Part shown: positions 1 to 6,897 of the stretch, in pieces | How positions within the stretch are numbered: the stretch's first letter is position 1 | Layout: each line of letters starts with the position of its first letter | Assembly (NCBI GenBank): GCA_946887385.1 | Contig: CAMPKU010000149.1 | Coordinates: 1-11,076 of the forward strand | DNA: 11,076 nucleotides | Direction: 5' to 3' | Source: an uncultured Gammaproteobacteria bacterium | Lineage (GTDB): Bacteria; Pseudomonadota; Gammaproteobacteria; Rariloculales; Rariloculaceae | The notes under the pieces: model-generated | Seen by the model: only the letters and a program-made list of their open reading frames with translations | What the model was told of the DNA's origin: nothing | Databases searched by the model: none | Translations under genes and position numbers: made by a program

Positions 1-693
1 CTCCACGACGGTCGCAGACTCGATCATCGTTGGCTTCACCGGCAATGACTCGAGATAGGCGCCGCCGTCGGCCCAAAGGCGGCCTTGGTCGAGACCGTTG
101 CTCCCCTCGCCGACCTGCACGAAGCTGTCGACCACGTCCATGCCTTCCACCACCTTGCCGAACGCCCAGAAGCTCAACTGCGGCGACGGATCCGCGAGCC
201 GGTTGTTCTCGCGATAGTTGATGAACACCTGCGTGGAGGCGGTGCCGGGCTGACCCCTTTTCGCGAACGCCAGCGTGCCGCGCTCCAGCGAAAATAAACT
301 CGGATCGTCGTTGAACGGCCGGTTCTCATACGCACGATGCGGCTCGCGCCAATTGATTCCGAACTGCGCCACGAAGCCGGGAACCACGCGCGAAATCGGC
401 GTGCCGTCGTAAAAGCCGGAACGCACGAGCTCAACGAACCGCTGCGCCGCGTTCGGCGCGGCTTGCGGATACACCTCGATGAGCACGTCGCCCGCCGTCG
501 TCGCAAGCCGCACCGTGGTCACCTCAGTCAGCGCGGGTGCCGTGCTCTCCTGCCCCGGCAGCGGCGTGAGCTTCATTTCTTGCCCGGCGGCGGGCGCGGT
601 GCTCGCCGCGGGCGTGCTCGCCGCCTCCTCGCTCTCGGGTTGACAGGCCGCGACCAGCAGCACGATGGCGGGCAACACAAATCGACGCTTCAT
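1..693 (-). CDS. Cyclophilin-type peptidyl-prolyl cis-trans isomerase, lipoprotein (C-terminus cut by window edge)
   Basis: It catalyses proline cis-trans isomerisation in exported proteins. I translated 231 residues from the ATG at 693-691, and the frame runs off the left edge. Residues 1-17 form a lipoprotein signal peptide with lipobox VAAC (Cys17). Gln at +2 predicts outer-membrane sorting into the periplasmic face. An Ala/Ser/Pro/Glu-rich linker (about 18-55) precedes the cyclophilin domain (about 58-231). Family landmarks are SRVVPGFVAQFG (101-112; Arg102, Phe107, Gln110), RGTLAFAKRG (138-147), TQVFIN (154-159) and FGKVVEGMDVVD (178-189). The position matching Met61 of human cyclophilin A is Val108, and QFG replaces QGG, as in a bacterial subfamily I recall. 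The tail (QGRL...GGAYL) matches the end of that subfamily, so few residues should be missing. GGAG lies 9 bases before the start. It is divergent from the MFS gene. Family assignment is secure; activity is inferred. Confidence 0.92.
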   Translation of the reverse strand, partial: MKRRFVLPAIVLLVAACQPESEEAASTPAASTAPAAGQEMKLTPLPGQESTAPALTEVTTVRLATTAGDVLIEVYPQAAPNAAQRFVELVRSGFYDGTPISRVVPGFVAQFGINWREPHRAYENRPFNDDPSLFSLERGTLAFAKRGQPGTASTQVFINYRENNRLADPSPQLSFWAFGKVVEGMDVVDSFVQVGEGSNGLDQGRLWADGGAYLESLPVKPTMIESATVVE

Positions 694-722
694 GAACGAC
701 ATCTCCGCTTGCACTCCAAGGG

Positions 723-752
723 ACTCTACCCTGCGCCGATTGCGCGCGGCAA
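723..752 (-). promoter_or_regulatory. Candidate sigma70-type promoter for the cyclophilin gene
   Basis: Reading the minus strand, TTGCCG (752-747) and TAGAGT (728-723) are separated by 18 bases, each matching 4 of 6 consensus positions. Transcription would start about 22 bases before the ATG at 693. The -35 lies inside the inverted repeat at 732-760. The match is modest and chance is possible. Confidence 0.28.
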
Positions 753-760
753 TCGCCGCA
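732..760. repeat. Inverted repeat in the divergent intergenic region, candidate operator
   Basis: Two 12-base arms, TGCGCCGATTGC (732-743) and GCAATCGCCGCA (749-760), are reverse complements except for one mismatch (736 against 756). They are separated by GCGCG. The inner 7 bases of each arm are perfect. The repeat sits between two divergent genes and covers both candidate -35 elements, as an operator for a dimeric regulator would. It could instead form a transcript hairpin. No regulator gene lies in the window, so the binding protein is unknown. Confidence 0.45.
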
Positions 761-768
761 CGGATACT
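740..768 (+). promoter_or_regulatory. Candidate sigma70-type promoter for the MHS transporter gene
   Basis: TTGCGC (740-745) and GATACT (763-768) are separated by 17 bases, matching 3 and 4 of 6 consensus positions. The expected start point is near 775, leaving a leader of about 23 bases with the AGGGGGGA Shine-Dalgarno at 784-791. The -35 and most of the spacer lie in the inverted repeat at 732-760. The elements are weak. Confidence 0.28.
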
Positions 769-797
769 GCTCGCGCAAGGGCCAGGGGGGACTCAAG

Positions 798-2123
798 ATG
801 CAGCAGCCGGGTACCGCGCTGTCGCGCGCAGACTGGCGGTTGATCCTGCTCGCGAGCTTGGGCGGCGCGCTCGAGTTCTACGACTTCGTGATCTACAGCC
901 AGTTCGCGCAATACATCGGCCGCAACTTCTTTCCGAACGACGATCCGATGGTGTCGCTGATCGTATCGTTCGGCGTGTTCGCCGTCGGCTACTTCGCGCG
1001 GCCGCTCGGCGGCCTTTTCTTCAGCCACATCGGCGACCGCATCGGGCGGCGGCGCGTTCTCATCGTCACGATCCTTACGATGTCGGCGGCAACCGCCGGC
1101 ATTGGCCTGTTGCCCACCTCCGCGCAGTGGGGCATCGGGGCATCGATACTGCTCGTGGTGCTGCGCATCGTGCAAGGCTTCTGCCTGGGCGGCGAGCTGC
1201 CGGGCGCAATCTCGTACGTCGTCGAGACGGCGCCGCGCCGCTCCGGCTTTTCGGTGGGCGTGGTGTTCTTCTGCGTCAACACCGGCGTCTTTTTGGCCGC
1301 GCTCTTGAACCTCGTGGTGCACGAGACACTCACGGTCGAGCAGATCGGCGCGTGGGGTTGGCGGATCGGCTTCCTCGTCGGCGGCGTGCTCGGGCTCGTG
1401 AGCTTCGTGCTGCGCCTGTCGCTCGAGGAAAGCCGCGAGTTTGCCCGCATTCGCGCGGTTGCCGGCGCGTCGGCCGTGCCGATCGCCGAAGTGGTTCGCA
1501 AGTACCCGGTGGCCGTCATCATCGGCGTGGGCATTCTCGCCGTGACGGCCGGCTTCAACGGCCTGCTGTTCGCGATGCCGGCGTTCCTGCCGCAGACGAT
1601 GGGCTACGAGGCCGTGCAAGCGATCGAAGCGCAGAACGTAGCGCTGATCGTCATGTCGTTCGGCCTTTTGTCCGTGGCGTGGCTGTCCGACCGAGTGTCG
1701 CGCAAAGCCCTCGCGCTCACGGGCACCACGCTCTTGATCGTGCTCGCGTGGCCGTTTTTCAGAGCCGCTGAGGCGGGCAGCACGAGCCTGATCACGCTGT
1801 TCGCGCTCGCCGGCGTTGTCGGCGCCATCTGCGCGGGCACCGTGATCGTGATCGGGGCCGACTTGTTTCCTACGCGCATCCGCTTCTCGGGCGTGGCGCT
1901 GTCGTACAACTTGAGCTTCACGATCTTCAGCGGGCTAGCGCCCGTGGTGGCCGCACTGCTCGCCCGCAGCACCGGCGTGGCCGCCACCGCGGCGTACTAC
2001 ATGATCGGCTGCGCAGCACTCTCGTTCGTGGCCGCGCTCCTCATGCACCGCTACGACGGCAGGATTCTCGAAGACTTCGCGCCTGGCGGGCAGCCGGCCG
2101 GCGCGGCATCAACCGGAAGTTAG
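798..2123 (+). CDS. MFS transporter, metabolite:H+ symporter (MHS) family
   Basis: This is a predicted 12-helix inner-membrane proton symporter of 441 residues for a small organic acid or zwitterion; MHS members include ProP, citrate, shikimate and dicarboxylate carriers. Visible landmarks are the helix 1 motif GALEFYDF (23-30), the loop 2-3 motif GDRIGRRRVL (79-88) and the MHS motif R-I-V-Q-G-F-C-L-G-G-E (123-133). Hydrophobic helices continue to about residue 425. The ATG at 798 is supported by AGGGGGGA at 784-791. The C-terminal coiled-coil extension of E. coli ProP is absent: the protein ends about 15 residues after the last helix. Substrate cannot be read from sequence; the osmolyte-transport genes across the window are only weak circumstantial evidence for an osmolyte. 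It is divergent from the cyclophilin gene and ends within the stop codon of the convergent cupin gene. Confidence 0.93.
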   Translation: MQQPGTALSRADWRLILLASLGGALEFYDFVIYSQFAQYIGRNFFPNDDPMVSLIVSFGVFAVGYFARPLGGLFFSHIGDRIGRRRVLIVTILTMSAATAGIGLLPTSAQWGIGASILLVVLRIVQGFCLGGELPGAISYVVETAPRRSGFSVGVVFFCVNTGVFLAALLNLVVHETLTVEQIGAWGWRIGFLVGGVLGLVSFVLRLSLEESREFARIRAVAGASAVPIAEVVRKYPVAVIIGVGILAVTAGFNGLLFAMPAFLPQTMGYEAVQAIEAQNVALIVMSFGLLSVAWLSDRVSRKALALTGTTLLIVLAWPFFRAAEAGSTSLITLFALAGVVGAICAGTVIVIGADLFPTRIRFSGVALSYNLSFTIFSGLAPVVAALLARSTGVAATAAYYMIGCAALSFVAALLMHRYDGRILEDFAPGGQPAGAASTGS

Positions 2124-2578
2124 CGCGCCTCGGCAGCGGTGCTCGTCGCGGGCCCCATGCCCCACACCTGGATCAACGCTGGCTCGTCTTTCGCGCCGTC
2201 GTAATGCACCTGCCCTCCCTTGTGGAAGACGTAAGTGCCGGCCGTCACGGGCACCGTGCCGTCGGGATCGAACGTGGTGCCGGTGCCGAGCCACCACGTG
2301 CCCTCGAGCACTACGAAGAACCGGTCGTTCGGATGGAAGTGCGGACGGCTCATGTTGCCCGGTAGCCAGCGCAGCTGAATTACGTACGGCCCCGGCTTCG
2401 CCGGATCGCCGAACAGCACCGCCTGCTCGTTCGTGCCGGCTGCGTTTCTCACAAACTTGATGTCTTCGGGCGCCACGAAGTCCACGGCGTTGCGGTCGAT
2501 GTCGCTGCTCGAAATCGCCGGCACGGCGAGCGTCACGATTCCAAGGGCGACAGTGCAGAGGCGTGCAAGGCCTTTCAT
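2120..2578 (-). CDS. Secreted small cupin-domain protein
   Basis: The protein has 152 residues from the ATG at 2578-2576, which has AAGGGAG (2593-2587) 8 bases upstream. A TTG eight codons further upstream would break the signal peptide and lacks a ribosome site. Residues 1 to about 23 look like a Sec signal peptide (hydrophobic core VALGIVTLAVPA), so the protein is probably periplasmic. One cupin barrel spans about 60-140. Motif 1 is PHFHPNDRFFVVLEGTWWLG (79-98) with His80 and His82; the usual glutamate ligand 4-5 residues after the second His is not there (Asp85/Arg86 instead). Motif 2 includes GTYVFHKGGQVHYDG (114-128) with His125. This fits a family of small secreted cupins of unknown function that I recall with similar HxHPxDR and QVHYDGAKDE segments. 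Its role may be enzymatic, ligand binding or none known. It is convergent with the MHS gene, with 3-base overlapping stops, and lies 87 bases downstream of the second GNAT gene. Confidence 0.88.
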   Translation of the reverse strand: MKGLARLCTVALGIVTLAVPAISSSDIDRNAVDFVAPEDIKFVRNAAGTNEQAVLFGDPAKPGPYVIQLRWLPGNMSRPHFHPNDRFFVVLEGTWWLGTGTTFDPDGTVPVTAGTYVFHKGGQVHYDGAKDEPALIQVWGMGPATSTAAEAR

Positions 2579-2623
2579 GGTGCGTGCTCCCTTGAGTGTC
2601 AATGATTCGATGGTAGGCCGAAT

Positions 2624-2639
2624 CTCGCGGGCGCGCGAG
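2624..2639. repeat. Short GC hairpin between the GNAT and cupin genes
   Basis: A perfect 6-bp stem, CTCGCG (2624-2629) and CGCGAG (2634-2639), has a 4-base loop. It lies in the 87-base gap after the second GNAT stop and before the cupin start. No T-run follows on the minus strand (ATTCGG instead), so it is not a standard intrinsic terminator. It might attenuate or pause read-through into the cupin gene, or mean nothing in DNA this GC-rich. Confidence 0.3.
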
Positions 2640-2665
2640 CCGAGCAGCTTCGCGGTTGGCGTGGC

Positions 2666-3127
2666 TCATGCATCCGGCGTCGCGACGAAGGCTTGCTTCG
2701 CGTTCCGATCGAAACCCGCCGACTCATAGAACCGAAAGGTGCTTTCGTCCTTGCGGCCGGTCAGGAGCATGACCTTGTAACAATTCTCCGCCCACGCGTC
2801 CCGCAGCGCCTCGCGCAACAGTTGCGTGGCGTATCCCTTGCGGCGATGGCTCGAGCGCGTGACCACATTCTCGACCAACCCGTACGGCCGGCAGCCGCGC
2901 GTAAGATTCGGAACGATCGTCAGCGTGCAGCTCGACACCAATTGCTCGGCGAAGAAACCGCCGTAATACCGGTAATTCGCGTTTGCCAGCAGCTCCGTCC
3001 ATACCGAGTCCACGATGGCCGGTTCGGGTAGGGGCTCATCCGCGGCATGAAGGTAGCGATACAACGCCAACAGCTCGCGCAGATCATCCCGTTGAAGGCG
3101 GCGTATCAGCATAGATTCGTTACTCAT
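2666..3127 (-). CDS. GNAT-family N-acetyltransferase (second of a tandem pair)
   Basis: This is a predicted cytoplasmic acetyl-CoA-dependent N-acetyltransferase of 153 residues with unknown acceptor. The GNAT fold shows as strand VENVVT (85-90), the acetyl-CoA pyrophosphate-binding loop RRKGYA (95-100, matching R-x-x-G-x-A), the following helix (TQLLREALRDAW), the core strand KVMLLTG (118-124) and the final FRFYESAGF (131-139). The start was placed at ATG 3127-3125 because it overlaps the stop of the upstream GNAT gene as ATGA, a typical translational-coupling junction. Longer reading upstream is possible but would run well into that gene. No Shine-Dalgarno is evident, which fits coupling. 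An ATG six codons in is an alternative. The sequence differs clearly from its neighbour, so it is not a recent duplicate. Confidence 0.88.
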   Translation of the reverse strand: MSNESMLIRRLQRDDLRELLALYRYLHAADEPLPEPAIVDSVWTELLANANYRYYGGFFAEQLVSSCTLTIVPNLTRGCRPYGLVENVVTRSSHRRKGYATQLLREALRDAWAENCYKVMLLTGRKDESTFRFYESAGFDRNAKQAFVATPDA

Positions 3128-3606
3128 GCGAGTGGCTTGCGCATCTTGCGCATCGACGTTCCGAACCCGATCGAGCCGTAGAAGTCGCACGCCGCAGCGT
3201 TGAATTCATACACCGCGACCTCGATCCATGCCGCCTTGCGTTCGAGCGCCCACTCTTCACAGGCCGCGCAGAGTCGGCGGGCGATGCCGCCGCGGCGCCA
3301 ATCGGGATGGACGATCAAATCGTCGATAACGGCGTGCTGCTGCGGGATGAACATCTCGCGACTCGGTGCATCGCGAAGGTAAACGGTGGCCAGGCCGACA
3401 CACCGTCCCACGTCGGCGACGAGCAGTGCCGAGTTTGGATTATTGAGCAGCGTGTCCAACCATTCGAGCGGGCGAGAATCGCCGTCGGGTTTGCAAAACA
3501 TCCACGGCGCCCCATCACGATGCACGCGATGGAGCTCGTCGAACAGCGCTTGCAAGTGCGCATGGTCGGAGACGCGGGCGCGCCGGATCAATGCCGTGAC
3601 GTCCAT
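3124..3606 (-). CDS. GNAT-family N-acetyltransferase (first of a tandem pair)
   Basis: This is a predicted acetyl-CoA-dependent acetyltransferase of 160 residues; the acceptor is unknown. The N-terminus (ALIRRARVSDHAHLQALF) is typical of GNAT strand 1 and helix 1. Later come VIDDLIVHPDW (93-103), the acetyl-CoA loop RRGGIA (104-109), the helix ARRLCAACEEWA, the strand WIEVAVYEFN and the closing DFYGSIGF (141-148). I chose the ATG at 3606; a GTG four codons upstream (3618) is equally possible, and neither has a strong Shine-Dalgarno. The gene follows the secreted cysteine-rich protein by about 20 bases and overlaps the next GNAT gene by 4 bases (ATGA). The pair could be co-translated and might form a complex, but that is inference. 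Confidence 0.88.
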   Translation of the reverse strand: MDVTALIRRARVSDHAHLQALFDELHRVHRDGAPWMFCKPDGDSRPLEWLDTLLNNPNSALLVADVGRCVGLATVYLRDAPSREMFIPQQHAVIDDLIVHPDWRRGGIARRLCAACEEWALERKAAWIEVAVYEFNAAACDFYGSIGFGTSMRKMRKPLA

Positions 3607-3625
3607 GGGCGCGGTCACTCAGCGA

Positions 3626-4492
3626 TCATTTAATCGACTCACGAAAATAGGAGCGTGGCGGAAACAGCGGCCGCGGTCCGCGTTCCGCTTCGTCGCGGAC
3701 AATCGCAAGAAGCCGTTCGATGGTGTTGGCATCGAATCTGTCGGCCAGCATTTCACGCAATTGCTCATCGGTAGGGCGCCCTACTTCATCGTTCATGTTG
3801 TTGCAAAACGCGTCGCACGCGTCTGCCGCATCGATCAAGAGCCCACATGGCGCCAGCTCAACGTCGATCGTGGTCGTGTCCGATAACGGATCTCGAAGCT
3901 CCAACGAGTATCGCTGACCAACGTGGTCGACGATGACGTAGGAGCGCGCGATCGGGGCGCCGCGTTGGAAGTCGAAATGGATTGCTCCGTCGGCGAGTGT
4001 CATTGTCCAGCCACCATCGACGGAAGAAAGCCCGCCGGCACCGGGAAGCGCGGCGAACCGCCAAGTGCCCGCAATGCCTTCAGGAAGCGCGCCGTCGCAG
4101 TCTGGCACTTCGATCGGCCACTCCTTCGGCGGGCAGCGATTCAAATCCGGAAACCAAAACGAGCACGCTTCGATCAGCGCTCGGGTCGATTCGTCGAAGT
4201 AGTACGCGGGCCCATCTTCCACGGTGCAATCCACCTTGATCACGCCGCCACGCGCCACCGGGGGCAAGCACCACCGTCCAGTTGCGGAATAGAAAGCGAT
4301 CAGCTCGCCATTCGGAAGCTCCATCGCAAGATCATCGTTCGTGCCGACAAGGCGAGAACCCGCAAGCCGGTCTCCTGTCTGCGGTCGACTTTCTTCTTGA
4401 TTCTGCGCCGTGCTGTGTTGCGCATCCGAACCCACGGCGATGGCGACGACCGCACAGGCCCAAAGACAGCGGAGCGAGGAACGTACCTTCAT
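3626..4492 (-). CDS. Hypothetical secreted cysteine-rich protein
   Basis: I do not recognise this family. The 288-residue protein starts at the ATG at 4492; a TTG five codons upstream (4507) is an alternative, and neither has a clear Shine-Dalgarno. Residues 1 to about 30 form a Sec-type signal peptide (MKVRSSLR, then a hydrophobic core, then a likely cleavage after GSDAQ or STAQ), without a lipobox. The mature part has eight cysteines (75, 89, 110, 120, 132, 216, 226, 230), an even number that would suit periplasmic disulfides. Residues 45-75 and 140-215 look like beta-rich barrel segments (AGTWRFAALPG, GGWTMTLADGAIHFDF, YSLELRDP). Residues about 237-275 form a charged helical tail (TDEQLREML...NTIERLLAIV). 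It lies 65 bases after the YcaD-like MFS gene and just before the GNAT pair. G+C looks lower than its surroundings (34 of 60 at 3721-3780), a small sample. Confidence 0.75.
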   Translation of the reverse strand: MKVRSSLRCLWACAVVAIAVGSDAQHSTAQNQEESRPQTGDRLAGSRLVGTNDDLAMELPNGELIAFYSATGRWCLPPVARGGVIKVDCTVEDGPAYYFDESTRALIEACSFWFPDLNRCPPKEWPIEVPDCDGALPEGIAGTWRFAALPGAGGLSSVDGGWTMTLADGAIHFDFQRGAPIARSYVIVDHVGQRYSLELRDPLSDTTTIDVELAPCGLLIDAADACDAFCNNMNDEVGRPTDEQLREMLADRFDANTIERLLAIVRDEAERGPRPLFPPRSYFRESIK

Positions 4493-4557
4493 GTGAGAGG
4501 TCGACAATCGTCAGCGCGTGAATCGCGCCGCCAGCGTCGCGCTCGCGTATCGACGAG

Positions 4558-5811
4558 TCAAGCGTCGCGGATATCGGCAGGCTTCACTTCCGGCGCGGCG
4601 AGCCGGCCCGTGGGCGCTACCTGCGGCGGCGCGCTCGCGAAGCGTACCTTCTCGGGGCTCGGGATCGCATCGGTCTTGCGTTTACGCCACGCGGCGTACA
4701 GCGCGAAGGTGGAGTGAAGAACGATGACGCTGACGAAGAAGGCCCCGGGGCCCGAGAGCTGCATGGCCGCCGACACGGCGATGGGCCCGAGCACGGAGCC
4801 GATGCCGTTCGCCAGCAGGACCGTGGCGCTCGCGGCCACCATCTGCGCGGGCTGTAAATGATCGTTAACGTGGGCGAGGCACACGGCGTAGGTCGTCAGC
4901 GACAAGCCGCCGTAGGCGGCCACCGCTATGAAGAACGCGGGCGAAGCTGCGCCGAGGCGGGCGGCCGCCGCGGCCGCGACGGCCGCGGCGATCGAGATTG
5001 CGATCAGCACGTTGCGGCGGTCCACGCGATCCGACAGCCGTCCAAGCGGCAGTTGGAGGAGCACCGCCGGCAGAATGCTGCTCGCCATGAATGTGGCCAC
5101 TGCGGCCGTATCGAGCGCGCTGCTCGCCGCGTACACGGGCCCCAACGAGAACAGCGTGCCGGCCGTGGCGCCGGAGAACAGCGCGCCGACGGCGCCGAGC
5201 GGCGAGATTGCCAGCAGCTCGCGAAAGCTCACGCGCCGCGGCAGCGCGAACTCCGGCGCGCGCTGCGCCGTGAGCGCCATCGGCACCACGGCCAGCGAGA
5301 TCAACACACCGATCAAGATGAACAACTCGTAGCCGATGGGATCGGCGAGGTTCAGCAGGAGCTGGCCGGAGCCGAGACCCACATAGATCACAACCATGTA
5401 GCTCGCGAGCAGCACGCCGCGGGTGCGCTGATCGGCGCGATCGTTGAGCCAGCTCTCGGCCACCACGTAGATGCCGGCAAAGCAGATGCCGGAAATCGCG
5501 CGCAAGATGCCCCACTCCCACGCGCCCACGAACACGCCCTGCACGAGAATCGTGGCCGCGGCCGTGGCGGTGAGCGCGGCGAACACGCGAATGTGCCCGA
5601 CGCGTTGCACGAGCGCGGGCGCGGCGATCGAGCCGATCACGAAACCCACGTAGTACGACGCCATGACGGCGCCGGTGACGAAGGTGGACAAGCCCTCGAG
5701 CGTGGCGCGCACGCCGAGCAGCGTGGCCTGCAATCCGGCGCCTAGCGTGAGCAGCGCCATGCCGAACAGCAAGGCGGAGTTCGCCGACAGAGCCTCTCTC
5801 GCGGCTCGCAT
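4558..5811 (-). CDS. YcaD-like MFS transporter
   Basis: This is a 417-residue inner-membrane major-facilitator protein with about 12 predicted helices and a polar tail after about residue 375. It resembles the uncharacterised YcaD family: SYYVGFVIGS (52-61), the loop 2-3 segment RVGHIRVFAAL (70-80), GICFAGIYVVAESWLND (108-124) and GRLSDRVDRRNVL in the central loop (the second-half motif A). The direction of transport and the substrate are unknown. The gene starts 11 bases after the MscS stop codon, so the two are almost certainly co-transcribed. Together with the upstream osmoprotectant importer genes, this suggests an osmolyte or solute exporter, but that is context only. No clear Shine-Dalgarno precedes the ATG at 5811, which suggests coupling to MscS translation. 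Confidence 0.9.
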   Translation of the reverse strand: MRAAREALSANSALLFGMALLTLGAGLQATLLGVRATLEGLSTFVTGAVMASYYVGFVIGSIAAPALVQRVGHIRVFAALTATAAATILVQGVFVGAWEWGILRAISGICFAGIYVVAESWLNDRADQRTRGVLLASYMVVIYVGLGSGQLLLNLADPIGYELFILIGVLISLAVVPMALTAQRAPEFALPRRVSFRELLAISPLGAVGALFSGATAGTLFSLGPVYAASSALDTAAVATFMASSILPAVLLQLPLGRLSDRVDRRNVLIAISIAAAVAAAAAARLGAASPAFFIAVAAYGGLSLTTYAVCLAHVNDHLQPAQMVAASATVLLANGIGSVLGPIAVSAAMQLSGPGAFFVSVIVLHSTFALYAAWRKRKTDAIPSPEKVRFASAPPQVAPTGRLAAPEVKPADIRDA

Positions 5812-5822
5812 GCGAGGTTGAG

Positions 5823-6887
5823 CTAAGGCGTCACGCCGGAGACCAGTACGGTCTGCGTGGGGTAAGCGAGCTCGACGCCGTCGCCCGCCAACCGCTCCAG
5901 GAGCGCGAGATTGATGCTTTGCTGCACATCCATGTAGTGATTGTAGTCGGGCGAGAGCACGTAGTAGACATACTCGAACAGGAATGCCGACTCGCCGATC
6001 GCCTGAAAGTGGGAGCGATCGAACCGCACTTTGTCCTGCGCCTCCACGATTTCACGGATCACGGCCGGCATTTGCCGCAGCTTCGCGGTTGCCGTTTGAA
6101 ACTTCACCCGCAGCGAGCTCACGACGCGACGCTCGAACATACGGCCGTAGTTGCGAATTCGGCTGCTCAAGAGGTCGGTATTCGAGAACACCACCTGCTC
6201 CCCCGAGAGGCTGCGCAGCCGCGTGGTCTTGAGCCCGACGTTCTCCACGGATCCCAAGAAGTCGCCAACGATGATGAAGTCGCCGACCACAAACGGTTTG
6301 TCGAGCACGATGGACAGCGACGAAAAAAGATCGCCGAGAATGTTCTGCGCTGCGAGCGCCACCGCAACGCCGCCTACGCCAAGACCCGCAATCAGCGTGG
6401 TAACGTTGACGCCCAGGTTGTCGAGCAACACGAGCAGCACGGCGGCCCACACCACCAGCCGCGCCAAGAAGCCGACGAGATCCATGGCTGCAACCGCGCT
6501 CGGGTCCTCGGCTAGCTGCCGCCGCCGGCGCAGTGCGAGAAACGTGGTCAGCGCAGCCGTTCCCCACAGCCCAAGCTGGAGCACAAGGCCCACCGTGGCC
6601 ACACGAGGGATATCATCGATCCAAGGCGTCGCCGGGGCGAGCACGCGCGACGCGGCGAGCACGGCCACGAGCAACAGAAACCAACCCCTCGTCCCGTTCG
6701 CGAGCTCGCGCGCGATTTGCAGCGCCGTGGCAGCGTCGGCTCCCGCATACTTCCGCAGGCGCCGGCGAACGATGCTGCGCACGACCATGAGGGCCGCCCA
6801 CACCACCACGAGCAGCGCGGCACTCGTGAGCCATGCCAACAGCGTGTTGTCGAGTAGTTCGTAGCTCAGCATTTCAAGTCCGTTCAT
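5823..6887 (-). CDS. MscS-family mechanosensitive ion channel
   Basis: This channel gates under membrane tension and releases ions and small solutes during hypo-osmotic shock. It has 354 residues against 286 in E. coli MscS, the extra length being added N-terminal helices. Hydrophobic segments lie at about 15-37, 66-86, 95-119, 137-157 and the pore helix 163-185. The pore and beta-domain signature is clear: a Gly/Ala-rich run TLIAGLGVGGVAVALAAQN (164-182), then LGDLFSSLSIVLDKPF and VGDFI (184-205). The cytoplasmic domain follows with VGLKTTRLRS and VVFSNTDLL (217-240). The ATG at 6887 was preferred over a longer frame from 6938 because AGGAG (6897-6893) lies 5 bases upstream, overlapping the stop of the permease fusion. 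It is followed 11 bases later by a YcaD-like MFS gene. Function as a channel is well supported by family; its gating and selectivity are unknown. Confidence 0.94.
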   Translation of the reverse strand: MNGLEMLSYELLDNTLLAWLTSAALLVVVWAALMVVRSIVRRRLRKYAGADAATALQIARELANGTRGWFLLLVAVLAASRVLAPATPWIDDIPRVATVGLVLQLGLWGTAALTTFLALRRRRQLAEDPSAVAAMDLVGFLARLVVWAAVLLVLLDNLGVNVTTLIAGLGVGGVAVALAAQNILGDLFSSLSIVLDKPFVVGDFIIVGDFLGSVENVGLKTTRLRSLSGEQVVFSNTDLLSSRIRNYGRMFERRVVSSLRVKFQTATAKLRQMPAVIREIVEAQDKVRFDRSHFQAIGESAFLFEYVYYVLSPDYNHYMDVQQSINLALLERLAGDGVELAYPTQTVLVSGVTP

Positions 6888-6892
6888 GCCGT

Positions 6893-6897
6893 CTCCT
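6893..6897 (-). promoter_or_regulatory. Shine-Dalgarno of the MscS gene overlapping the upstream stop codon
   Basis: AGGAG on the minus strand (6897-6893) shares its first two bases with the TAG stop (6898-6896) of the permease/binding-protein gene and lies 5 bases before the MscS ATG. A ribosome ending on the first gene would occupy the site, so the two proteins may be translated in linked amounts. This site decides the MscS start. Confidence 0.8.

Noticed and set aside
726..1619. Open minus-strand frame (297 codons) opposite the MHS transporter
   Set aside because: The composition is low-complexity (Glu, Ala, His, Arg) and the plus strand shows strong MHS motifs with a good ribosome site.
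2576..2602. Perfect TTGACA on the minus strand (2602-2597) as a -35 for the cupin gene
   Set aside because: With 17-base spacing the -10 would fall on the cupin start codon (CATGAA, poor match), leaving no leader although a good Shine-Dalgarno is present between them.
2624..2639. Intrinsic terminator after the second GNAT gene
   Set aside because: The stem is only 6 bp and no T-run follows, so it is listed only as a hairpin.
2666..3606. GNAT pair as ectoine synthesis genes (EctA is a GNAT enzyme), given the osmotic context
   Set aside because: There is no ectB aminotransferase or ectC synthase nearby and the sequences do not look like EctA.
4858..5745. Open plus-strand frame (295 codons) opposite the YcaD-like MFS gene
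   Set aside because: The product would be a His/Gly/Arg-rich polar chain with no motifs; the minus strand encodes a clear 12-helix transporter.
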